Assembly: GCA_029582265.1 (NCBI GenBank) | Contig: CM055831.1 | Span: 21,714,682 to 21,778,681 of the forward strand | DNA from: Zoroaster sp. YZ-2022 | Taxonomy: Eukaryota > Echinodermata > Asteroidea > Forcipulatida > Zoroasteridae | Length of the DNA stretch: 64,000 nt | Direction: 5' to 3' | Shown here: one piece after another, positions 23,876 to 35,800 of the stretch | How positions within the stretch are numbered: position 1 is the first letter of the stretch | Layout: the number at the start of each line of letters is the position of its first letter | Position numbers and translations under genes: made by a program | The notes under the pieces: model-generated | The model's database searches: none | What the model was told of the DNA's origin: nothing | Seen by the model: only the letters and a program-made list of their open reading frames with translations

Positions 23876-26800
23876 TGTGGACTTATATAGCGCATGTATC
23901 CACCAACTGAGTGGTGCTCAAGGCGCATTATATTATTACCCCTGCTCATAAGGCTAATAAATCATTCCTGAAACCATCTCAGCTCCCTGGGGAGTATACA
24001 GCTCAATTGCTGCCATTACAGCGCATATAGGGCTAATCAACCAACTCTGCCCTCACAGGTACCCATTTAACCCCTGAGTGGAGAGAAGGAATTATGGTTA
24101 AGTGTCTTGCTCAAGGACACAAGTGTCACGGCCGGGGTTCGAACCCACATTCTGCTGCTAACACCAGAACTCCAAATGATTGTATGCTACAGGGTAAATG
24201 ATTGTATGCTACAGGGTAAATGATTGTATGCTACAGGGTAAATGATTGTATGCTACAGGGTAAATGATTGTATGCTACAGGGTAAATGATTGTCTGCTAC
24301 AGGGTAAATGATTGTATGCTACAGGGTAAATGATTGTATGCAACAGGGTAAATGATTGTCTGCTACAGGGTAAATGATTGTATGCTACAGGGTAAATGAT
24401 TGTATGCTACAGGGTAAATGATTGTATGCAACAGGGTAAATGATTGTCTGCTACAGGGTAAATGATTGTATGCTACAGGGTAAATGATTGTATGCTACAG
24501 GGTAAATGATTGTATGCAACAGGGTAAATGATTGTATGCTACAGGGTAAATGATTGTATGCTACAGGGTAAATGATTGTATGCAACAGGGTAAATGATTG
24601 TATGCTACAGGGTAAATGATTGTCTGCTACAGGGTAAATGATTGTATGCAACAGGGTAAATGATTGTATGCAACAGGGTAAATGATTGTCTGCTACAGGG
24701 TAAATGATTGTATGCTACAGGGTAAATGATTGTATGCAACAGGGTAAATGATTGTATGCTACAGGGTAAATGATTGTATGCTACAGGGTAAATGATTGTA
24801 TGCTACAGGGTAAATGATTGTCTGCTACAGGGTAAATGATTGTATGCAACAGGGTAAATGATTGTATGCTACAGGGTAAATGATTGTATGCTACAGGGTA
24901 AATGATTGTATGCTACAGGGTAAATGATTGTATGCTACAGGGTAAATGATTGTATGCTACAGGGTAAATGATTGTATGCTACAGGGTAAATGATTGTATG
25001 CTACAGGGTAAATGATTGTATGCAACAGGGTAAATGATTGTATGCTACAGGGTAAATGATTGTATGCAACAGGGTAAATGATTGTATGCTACAGGGTAAA
25101 TGATTGTATGCTACAGGGTAAATGATTGTATGCAACAGGGTAAATGATTGTATGCAACAGGGTAAATGATTGTATGCAACAGGGTAAATGATTGTCTGCT
25201 ACAGGGTAAATGATTGTATGCTACAGGGTAAATGATTGTATGCAACAGGGTAAATGATTGTATGCAACAGGGTAAATGATTGTATGCTACAGGGTAAATG
25301 ATTGTATGCAACAGGGTAAATGATTGTATGCAACAGGGTAAATGATTGTATGCTACAGGGTAAATGATTGTATGCAACAGGGTAAATGATTGTATGCAAC
25401 AGGGTAAATGATTGTATGCTACAGGGTAAATGATTGTATGCAACAGGGTAAATGATTGTCTGCTACAGGGTAAATGATTGTATGCAACAGGGTAAATGAT
25501 TGTCTGCTACAGGGTAAATGATTGTCTGCTACAGGGTAAATGATTGTATGCAACAGGGTAAATGATTGTATGCTACAGGGTAAATGATTGTATGCAACAG
25601 GGTAAATGATTGTATGCTACAGGGTAAATGATTGTATGCAACAGGGTAAATGATTGTATGCTACAGGGTAAATGATTGTATGCTACAGGGTAAATGATTG
25701 TATGCTACAGGGTAAATGATTGTATGCTACAGGGTAAATGATTGTATGCAACAGGGTAAATGATTGTATGCTACAGGGTAAATGATTGTATGCAACAGGG
25801 TAAATGATTGTATGCTACAGGGTAAATGATTGTATGCTACAGGGTAAATGATTGTATGCTACAGGGTAAATGATTGTATGCTACAGGGTAAATGATTGTA
25901 TGCAACAGGGTAAATGATTGTATGCTACAGGGTAAATGATTGTATGCAACAGGGTAAATGATTGTATGCTACAGGGTAAATGATTGTATGCTACAGGGTA
26001 AATGATTGTATGCTACAGGGTAAATGATTGTATGCTACAGGGTAAATGATTGTATGCAACAGGGTAAATGATTGTATGCTACAGGGTAAATGATTGTATG
26101 CTACAGGGTAAATGATTGTATGCTACAGGGTAAATGATTGTATGCAACAGGGTAAATGATTGTATGCAACAGGGTAAATGATTGTATGCTACAGGGTAAA
26201 TGATTGTATGCTACAGGGTAAATGATTGTATGCTACAGGGTAAATGATTGTATGCAACAGGGTAAATGATTGTATGCAACAGGGTAAATGATTGTATGCA
26301 ACAGGGTAAATGATTGTCTGCTACAGGGTAAATGATTGTATGCTACAGGGTAAATGATTGTATGCTACAGGGTAAATGATTGTATGCTACAGGGTAAATG
26401 ATTGTATGCTACAGGGTAAATGATTGTATGCTACAGGGTAAATGATTGTATGCTACAGGGTAAATGATTGTATGCAACAGGGTAAATGATTGTATGCTAC
26501 AGGGTAAATGATTGTATGCAACAGGGTAAATGATTGTCTGCTACAGGGTAAATGATTGTATGCAACAGGGTAAATGATTGTCTGCTACAGGGTAAATGAT
26601 TGTCTGCTACAGGGTAAATGATTGTATGCTACAGGGTAAATGATTGTATGCAACAGGGTAAATGATTGTATGCAACAGGGTAAATGATTGTCTGCTACAG
26701 GGTAAATGATTGTATGCAACAGGGTAAATGATTGTCTGCTACAGGGTAAATGATTGTCTGCTACAGGGTAAATGATTGTATGCTACAGGGTAAATGATTG

Positions 26801-29800
26801 TATGCAACAGGGTAAATGATTGTATGCTACAGGGTAAATGATTGTATGCTACAGGGTAAATGATTGTATGCTACAGGGTAAATGATTGTATGCTACAGGG
26901 TAAATGATTGTATGCAACAGGGTAAATGATTGTATGCAACAGGGTAAATGATTGTATGCTACAGGGTAAATGATTGTATGCTACAGGGTAAATGATTGTA
27001 TGCTACAGGGTAAATGATTGTATGCAACAGGGTAAATGATTGTATGCTACAGGGTAAATGATTGTATGCAACAGGGTAAATGATTGTATGCTACAGGGTA
27101 AATGATTGTATGCTACAGGGTAAATGATTGTATGCTACAGGGTAAATGATTGTATGCTACAGGGTAAATGATTGTATGCTACAGGGTAAATGATTGTATG
27201 CTACAGGGTAAATGATTGTATGCTACAGGGTAAATGATTGTATGCAACAGGGTAAATGATTGTATGCAACAGGGTAAATGATTGTATGCTACAGGGTAAA
27301 TGATTGTATGCTACAGGGTAAATGATTGTATGCTACAGGGTAAATGATTGTATGCTACAGGGTAAATGATTGTATGCTACAGGGTAAATGATTGTATGCT
27401 ACAGGGTAAATGATTGTATGCTACAGGGTAAATGATTGTATGCAACAGGGTAAATGATTGTATGCAACAGGGTAAATGATTGTATGCAACAGGGTAAATG
27501 ATTGTATGCTACAGGGTAAATGATTGTATGCAACAGGGTAAATGATTGTATGCTACAGGGTAAATGATTGTATGCTACAGGGTAAATGATTGTATGCTAC
27601 AGGGTAAATGATTGTATGCTACAGGGTAAATGATTGTATGCTACAGGGTTTGTCACCAGATTCCCAGCATACACTTTAAATGGCGACAGGATATTAACAG
27701 TCCTTACCGGTGAATAAATGACTTGGTGGCATCATATAGTTGCATGAGTACATATCCATGCGCTGGTCAGTTACAGACATTGACTCTATCTGATCTGATG
27801 ACCATTTCCGTAGGTCAACATTTAATTTGAGGTCAGAGGTCAAAGGTCAAAGTTTATCACATGTATTTGAGTAGATATAAAACCTGTAGACGAAGCATAC
27901 ATTGTAAAATGAGTTTGTATTTAGATACCTCATCAGTTCATACAATAGGTAAGTATGGTCAAAGGTCACTAACGTATTTGAGGTCAAATGTCAATGTCAA
28001 TATTTTAGGTCAAAGGTCAGATTATTTGAGAAGAGATACAACCTGTACATGTATAAGAAGTACGCAGTGTTCAATGCCAATGTACATCATAAAACGGAAA
28101 TGCAACACAAACATGTAGGCGTGAAAGAAAAAAGTACAGATACTTTCTTGTATTTTAGTCATATGAAACGTATTGAAATGAGTCACAATGAGGGTTGCGC
28201 TCAGATGATTTGCAAAAAGCATAGCTAGCTTTCAAACTGCAACTGGACGGATGAATAACTTTGAATATGTCTGGTTTTTAATAGAATATGCAGAGTAGAT
28301 GCATGGCAGTGAACACTCTTGAAGTACCGGTAGTTAAATGAACAAGCATTGGTATAAATTTAAGTTAAGATACCAAGACAAGTGATTGTTTGGGAAGGGC
28401 TATTCATCTTTGACCAATTTATATTAAATACTAACCATAAAGTACTCTCTTAATGTAAAAGAGTGAAAACCACTCTTTCAAAGAGCTATATGGCGGACAA
28501 GTCTTTTTGGAGTGGATAAAGAGTAAAATTGGTAGTGTATAAAGAGTGAATTGATAGCCTTTTACTGTATTTTTCAATCGAATCAGAGTGGGTTTCACTC
28601 CCAAAAAAAGACTTGTCCGCCATATAGCCCTTTAAAAGAGTGGTAATTAAAAACAAGTAATTAAAATGCAATTCACAAGCCTCCCGTGTATATTCAATTT
28701 TGATGAGAATATCATCCAGGTAAGCAACAACCCCATTACAACCATGATGTTGCATCATACGAGAGACAGACGGAGTTAATCTATGAAAAATGCATGGCGC
28801 ACGTTTATCTCCAAATGGAAGTTTAGTGCCATTTTAATAAGTCATCGGGATGACAGGGAACATACCGATAAGCACTTTTGAGATCCAATTTGGGAGTCAT
28901 ATTTTTGGAGTCATACTTTTGTTTAATTTTTCCATGTCTTCCCAGCGCGTTATCTAAATGGGCAGCAAATTGTGGTCCGCTTTCATCTTTTTCAAAGTTC
29001 GGATCGAAATTGAAGTCTGAAGCTGTATGTACATATGTACACGTGATGTATAGCCTGTACTGATGTTTGGAAAGGCACTAACAGTACCTGGGCCTACCCA
29101 TTGAATTATTTTGGCGTGAAAGAAAAAGTATTTTTAGTCATATGAAACGTATTGAAATGAGCCGTTGCGGTCGGATGACTTTCAAAAAGGATACTTAGCT
29201 TTCAAACTGCAACTGGAGGGATGTTTGGTTTTTAATAGAATATTCCACCAAATGTACACTGGTGTATGACAAAAAACAATAAATCCTGATATTTTGAGAT
29301 ATCTGCAAACACATTCTTAATATGGTTTATTTTTAAATAGGAACTATACATGTCAAATGGCATCTCAAATTACATCTAAATATTAAATAAATTCTTGATA
29401 TTTATAATGTGGAGAAGTACAAAATGTACAAACTCTGAGTCTAATATATGCAAATACTTTTGCCTCGCGGGAAATCTCCTGGGTACTCTAAAGGTCACGC
29501 AACGTGTAAACGAATCACAGTCGAAACAAACACAGAAATAATGGAATCAGTGAATGTTCAAGTCATGTTTATAACTTTCTTCGCTTAAACTGTCTCATTG
29601 GTTATTTTATTTACTACCTAGGCCATGATACAGGTTTGGAGGTAACCTCTGATTCATAATATATAATTATGTTGTTTTATGTTAAAGTTCATAAATGTAA
29701 TTAATTGTTCAATGTAAAATCGGCCATGAAAACGGAAAATCTCGCTTTACGCATTTACCACTGATTCTCATTTTTGTATATTTTTTTGCCAACAACAGAA

Positions 29801-32800
29801 AACCCTGACTATATTTACCGTATTGATAAATGATACAAGTATTAAGATACATAAATTAACTATAACTTTGTATTCAGATATGTAGTATTCAAATCATGTA
29901 ATATAGAAAAAGAATAATACAGAAGAAAATTTATGTGGCGAGTTTCGGAGAAGTAATATGTATCACTTTTTGCCCATAATTCCGACTGCCAACTCCAACA
30001 GAATTTAAATTCGCCAGATAAGTCTATAGCCAAATTTATCGGCCTAGGCCTACTAGTCAGTAGTGTAGCTCTGGGGGATGGCAGCCACTTGCTCTCTTTT
30101 GACATAAATTACGGAAATAAAGAATTGTTTTGTCTGCGGAAAAAACTACTTAAATAGAGCTAATATTCCGACTGCCCAATACACTTTTTCCTGAGTCGGA
30201 CAAAAAAACCGAAAGATTTACAGGACTTTTTCTATGGAATGAAAATAATCGGTTTAGTTGCATGATATATTTAATTAAAATGAGAAAATCAAAATTAAAT
30301 TACGTTTTTCAAACGCCAATGTTATTCGGTTAACATGAAAACACTCCTTGTGAGAATTTTAAAATGAACGTAAATCATAAACAAAAGCGTGCCAAAAATA
30401 TCCTTCTGAACTCGCATGCCCTTTTACAATAACTCGCATCCCTTTGTTCAAGACAACTATATCATTCTAAAATAAAGACAATGTGAAATGAATATCATTC
30501 TGAACTCGCATCCCCTTTTACAATAACTCCCATCCCTTTATTCTGAATTCGTATCCCCTTTTACAATAACTTGCGGTTCAAGACAACTATCCTGAGGACG
30601 ATCAGAGCATACTGATCGAAACGTCGAGTTGTACCACCAGTTCTTTTCAGAACTAATTACTACTCAATTGAGATTCCACACGGTGTCACCGCAATTAGTC
30701 TTACTTATCATCCTCACCATGCAAAGCTACAAGTTTTACCTAAGACAACTATCATTCTAACTCTAAGACAATGTTAAGATTGTCATTCTGAATTCACATC
30801 CTCTTATAATAACACGCACCCCTTTATTTAAGACAACTTACACCTGAAATAAAGACAATTTTAAAGAGTATCATTTTGAATTCGCATCACCTTTTACAAT
30901 AGCTGTCAGTTCAAGACAACTATATTATTCTAAGACAATGTTAAAAGAGTATATCACACTTGAATTCGCATCCCCTTTCATTATAACTCGCATCCGGCCT
31001 TTATTCAAGACAACGTAAACTTCTCAAACGTTAATTTTATTTATTTATTAAATTGTGTAAATATAGGCCTACACAGTTTCTTGAATGCTGCAGACATAAA
31101 TGCAATTCTTCAAACTGCACAATAAATTTGGAAAATACACGATTATGCCCAAAAAAGGCTTCGGTTTCTGGTCAACGCACGCGTCTCCTCAGAGCCTCGC
31201 GTCGGCATTTTTATTTTATTTTAATTTTATTTTTTATATTTTTATAGTTTTATTTATGTATTTATTTGGTTTTGCTGTATATTTGTGGAGTGTCGTGGCC
31301 GAGCGATCTAGCTTACCGGACTCAAGTTCTGGTGTTAGCAGCAGAATGTGGGTTCGAATCCCGGCCGTGACACTTGTCCTTGAGCAAGACACTTAACCAT
31401 AATTGCTTCTCTCCACCCAGGGATTAAATGGGTACCTGTGAGGGCAGAGTTGGTTGATTAGCCCTATATGCGCTGTAATGGCAGCAATTCAGCTGTATAC
31501 TCCCCAGGGAGCTGAGATGGTTTCAGGAATGATTTATGAGCCTTATGAGCAGGGGTAATAATATAATGCGCCTTGAGCACCACTCAGTTGGTGGATACGT
31601 GCGCTATATAAGTCCACACATTATTATTATTATTATTATTATTATGATATGAAATGTCCAATTGCAGTCAAAATTGCTGGATCGATTGGAATTCTGCCGT
31701 GCTGTATTTTAAACGACTGTTTCATATAGGGGTATGAGTTTTCCTGATTTGTGCGGCCTCTCTTAGCCACCATACTTTGCGTATAGGAAATTTGGTTTGC
31801 TTCCAGTACCCGCGTATAGAGGGAGTCCCAGAAAAAAGGTAATTCTGACAATAAGGGTTAATTTTGACAAAGATATGCTTTTTATGGCTATTAATCATGT
31901 TTTACCATAAAGTAGGAGCAAAATGCTTTCCAGTGGTATCTTGATTGCATTCCTCTGGTCATACATCACTGAGCACCATTGTTTGGAAAATGCTATGTGA
32001 AAACCCTTTTGGGACAGTTCATGGTCAGACATGAGCAGCACATTCAGATATGGCCCGAGGGAAATCTAACCGTTTGAAAGCATGTGATACGTACAATATG
32101 TTTATCAAATCAGTACTGAATTATGCACCAACATCTTCCACGTGCCCACCTCCTCTTTCGATGCAAAGTCCACAACGGCGGCGCATGTCAGCCACAGCTC
32201 GTCTCACCATTGCAGGATCATCACGTAAGATTTCGACCTCATGTTGAATGCGGGCTTGCAAATCCTGAAGGTTACGTGGTGGACTGGTGAACACTTTGTT
32301 CTTCAAATACCCCCACAAGAAAAAGTCACAAGGAGTGAAATCCGGTGACCTGGCCGGCCATTCCACAGCATGTCTGACCATGAACTGTCCCAAAAGGGTT
32401 TTCACATAGCATTTTCCAAACAATGGTGCTCAGTGATGCATGACCAGAGGAATGCAATCAAGATACCACTGGAAAGCATTTTGCTCCTACTTTATGGTAA
32501 AACATGATTAATAGCCATAAAAAGCATATCTTTGTCAAAATTAACCCTTATTGTCAGAATTACCTTTTTTCTGGGACACCCTGTATATGTATACAAACAA
32601 AACAAAACAAAAATGGGCGTTAATGCACCAATTTTGAAGGCGACCTATGACAAGAAACCCGAGACGTTTTTATTTTGTCCTTACCCATGTTTATTATACT
32701 GCTTTTTTGTTCCGAAGTTTAAGAATAAAAAATCACACGCATACAAACTTCTCTGGATGATACAATAGACTTATCTTGCCACTATTAAATTAATTGTCTT

Positions 32801-35800
32801 TTTAGGGATAAATAGATAATTAACTGTTGCAAACTGCTTACCAACCTAAAGGACCTGTAGTATAAATGCAAACTAGTAGTTGTTCGTTTCGAACCTATAG
32901 CAGGTTCTTTCTCAAAGGCAAAATGGGATTGATAAATAATTAGTAGGGTGTTTGTTTATTGAATATAAATTTATACGGGTAGTTTACTGTCTTAATACAT
33001 GTACCACGAACAAAATAACACGCGGGCATGGATTCACTGTTTTCTTTCCTACGGTGTTCATCTGAACATGCGTATGACTCTGTATAAAAAACCCTTACAA
33101 TGCACTTTCATATACAAAACCCACACATTATATTACAGTGACCTCACGCTGTGTTGGCTACCGAGCGAGATTCAAACTAATTCGCCTGCTCTGTGGCACA
33201 AACAAACCTTGGGTGAAGATGTTAATAAAAGGGTGATTAACTTGCTTAACTTTTTCTTTACAAACCCCATTCCTATGTGTGTCACTTCGTGAAAACTTAA
33301 AAACATGCCGTTCGCATAAAATGCATGCATTAATACATGCACAAGGGTGCGATCGGTCACTTTGTGAAAACATAAAACAACAGTTGACTTCAATTTTACA
33401 AACACTTCATTCCTTTAATTAGAAAACTAGATAGTTTTGAGGATTAAAGCTTGGTGAAATTTTCTAATTTTTTTTTTAGCAATCCGTCACTTCGTGAAAA
33501 CTGCGACGATATGATCAAGCAATCCCACACTCCCACATGTAACAGTTTAATGGACCCATACGGGTTAAATATGGGTAAGCCCATATGTGGTTGCCCAGAT
33601 ATTTGGCATAAGGCCACATAAATATCGGCAGGCCCATAGCCTCCCAGATATTTGGCATATGGGCCCCATGGGTTAAATATGGGTAAGCCCATATAGCTGC
33701 CAGATATTCAGCACATATGGGATTAATATGGGCAGGCCCATATGTAGTTGACCAGATATACCTGGCGAATGGGCCCCGGATGGGCTAAATATGGGCAAGC
33801 CCATTTGTTGTTGCCCAGATATTTGGTATATGGGCCTCATATGGGCTAAATATGGGCAAGCCCATATGTAGCTGCCCAGATATTTGGTATAATTTATGGA
33901 CCCCAGATGGGCTAAATATGGGCAAGCCCATATGTAGCTGCCCAGATATTTGGCATATGGGCCCCAGATGGGATAAACATGGGCAAGCCCATATGTAGCT
34001 GCCCAGATAATTGGCATATGGGCCCCAGATGGGCTAAATATGGGCAAGCCCATATGTAGCTGCCCAGATATTTGGCATATGGGCCCCAGATGGGATAAAT
34101 ATGGGCAAGCCCATATGTAGCTGCCCAGATATTTTGTATTTGGACCCCAGATGGGCTAAATATGGGCAAGCCCATATGTAGCTGCCCAGATATTCGGCAT
34201 ATGGGCCCCATATATATGGGCTTGCTACCTGGGATAGGGCCTACAAAAAAGTGGTACTAATTTGACCGTGTGTCCTATGGTCAATTCGTGTACCCCGTAC
34301 ACCACAAGATTTTCCATGCAGCTGCACTCACAGCCTGATCATGATTGGGTAATTCATAGCTTGTTATGAGAATACAGGGACCTGACGTAAACGGCTGTTC
34401 GATGTCGGAGATACGACGTGTTGCATTAAGCCCCAGTCACACTTTCACGATTTTTGCCCCGAATTCCCACGAATAGCGCCGATCCTATACTGCCACGGTT
34501 GCTCCCGATTATTAGCAAAAATCAGCATGAATCGGCTTCACTTGCGATTCCCTCACGAGTACTCATGACTGTTGTAAGTCAATGCTAAGAATGCACTATG
34601 TTATCCAAGCCGATTTATCCCGAATGCCCAACGAATTAACACGAATGTAGTACGACTTCTCTTGACAGCGTTACGGTTTACCCCCCAACGTCCGCAAGAC
34701 TGCAATAAGAAGGCCTACCGGTCAGCCAAGATTACATTCCACTTCTGCACCTCGACGAGTGTACATCGTAGTGCTGTCGAAGTAGTTCTTGGTGGTTCTT
34801 GAAACAACCGTACTTGCCAGGTGGCACGATTACCCCAAGAATATCCCCGAGTATCCCGACCTTGTCAACGGCGCCCGTACGGCTATTCACGATCCCCTCA
34901 CGACTGGTGTAAGAATGCCTCAAGAATTCAAAAAATCGTGGGTGACTCACGATGGTTTTGAGCATGTCCAAAACTATCGGGAGGCTATCAAGATGTTCCA
35001 AGAACACTCAAGATTACTCAAAAATGACCATGTTGCCAGTAGGGTCTCACCACGGATATACCACGGATATCCCTGATTTTACAACTCGTGGGAATTCGGG
35101 ACAAAAATCGTGAATGTGTGACTGGGGATTTACGCGAATGAAACATGCGCCAGATGGTGCCACGTGAGGAAACACGCACAGGCAGTGGGCACAGGTTCGG
35201 GTAAAATAACGGCACGGGCTACGGCCGCAGCATGGCAGAAATAAATCGGGAAAAGTCTGAAATAACCTCTTTCCCCTATCGCGCGGGAACAACGACATTT
35301 GGGGATTTCTAAGGGCGGCTAAAACACTCTCGGGATTTTCCCATGCCGCCGGGGGTAAGCGTGGATCCGGGTAACCCCAAGGCACCAGCAAATACTTACG
35401 ACAAACACAAAAGAGGCGGCCTGAGGGTTACGCTCTTATAATATAAGATAATTATAATACAAACTGGCCCAAAATGTCCTTAATGTTTTTAAAATTTCCG
35501 TAAATGTTCCAAATTTTCCAGAAAATGTTCCACAATTTTTCCAGCATTCGAAAATGGTTTGAAATTTCTAAAGTTGTTTATACAAATTAATGTTTCGAAC
35601 CCAAATAATTATTTATTTATTTATTTATTTATTGCTCAGGTTGAGGTTGGGTGGGCCTGGGGGATGGTTAGGACAGGCCAACGTTTAGGGTTGGTCATTG
35701 GAATTTGGAATCATCCTTTGAAATGTACGTATTTTTGCATACATTTTCAACTGCATAATAAAGAACAACCCTGACCAAGATAAGAACACTTTATATTATA

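Larger units (their letters stand above)
28118..29245. repeat. Direct repeat pair (about 150 bp) bracketing an RT fragment
   Basis: 28118-28300 and 29112-29245 share GGCGTGAAAGAAAAA, TTTTAGTCATATGAAACG and CTTTCAAACTGCAACTGGA. They are in the same orientation about 1 kb apart and enclose a reverse transcriptase fragment and a small MITE. They could be terminal repeats of a decayed retroelement or a plain segment duplication. Confidence 0.5.
30400..30985. repeat. Diverged tandem repeat (roughly 90-110 bp units)
   Basis: Units are built from TTCTGAACTCGCATCCCCTT, TTACAATAACTCGCATCCC, TTCAAGACAACTAT and ATTCTAA..AAAGACAATGT. About six copies occur, interrupted by the Penelope end at 30592-30735. 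Confidence 0.7.

Noticed and set aside
24451..25443. Minus-strand ORFs with YNHLPC.IQSFTLLHTI-type repeats
   Set aside because: They are translations of the 22-bp minisatellite, which has no stop codon in these frames; no independent coding evidence.
23796..27649. CRISPR-like array
   Set aside because: Units are contiguous 22-mers without spacers, in an intron-bearing eukaryotic context.
33444..34211. Minus-strand ORFs with GLPIFSPSGAHMP-type repeats
   Set aside because: Periodic artefact of the 61-bp tandem repeat.
34732..35076. ORFs of about 90 codons on both strands in the 701-bp MITE
   Set aside because: They arise from subterminal CACGA/TCGTG words; no similarity to a transposase is visible.
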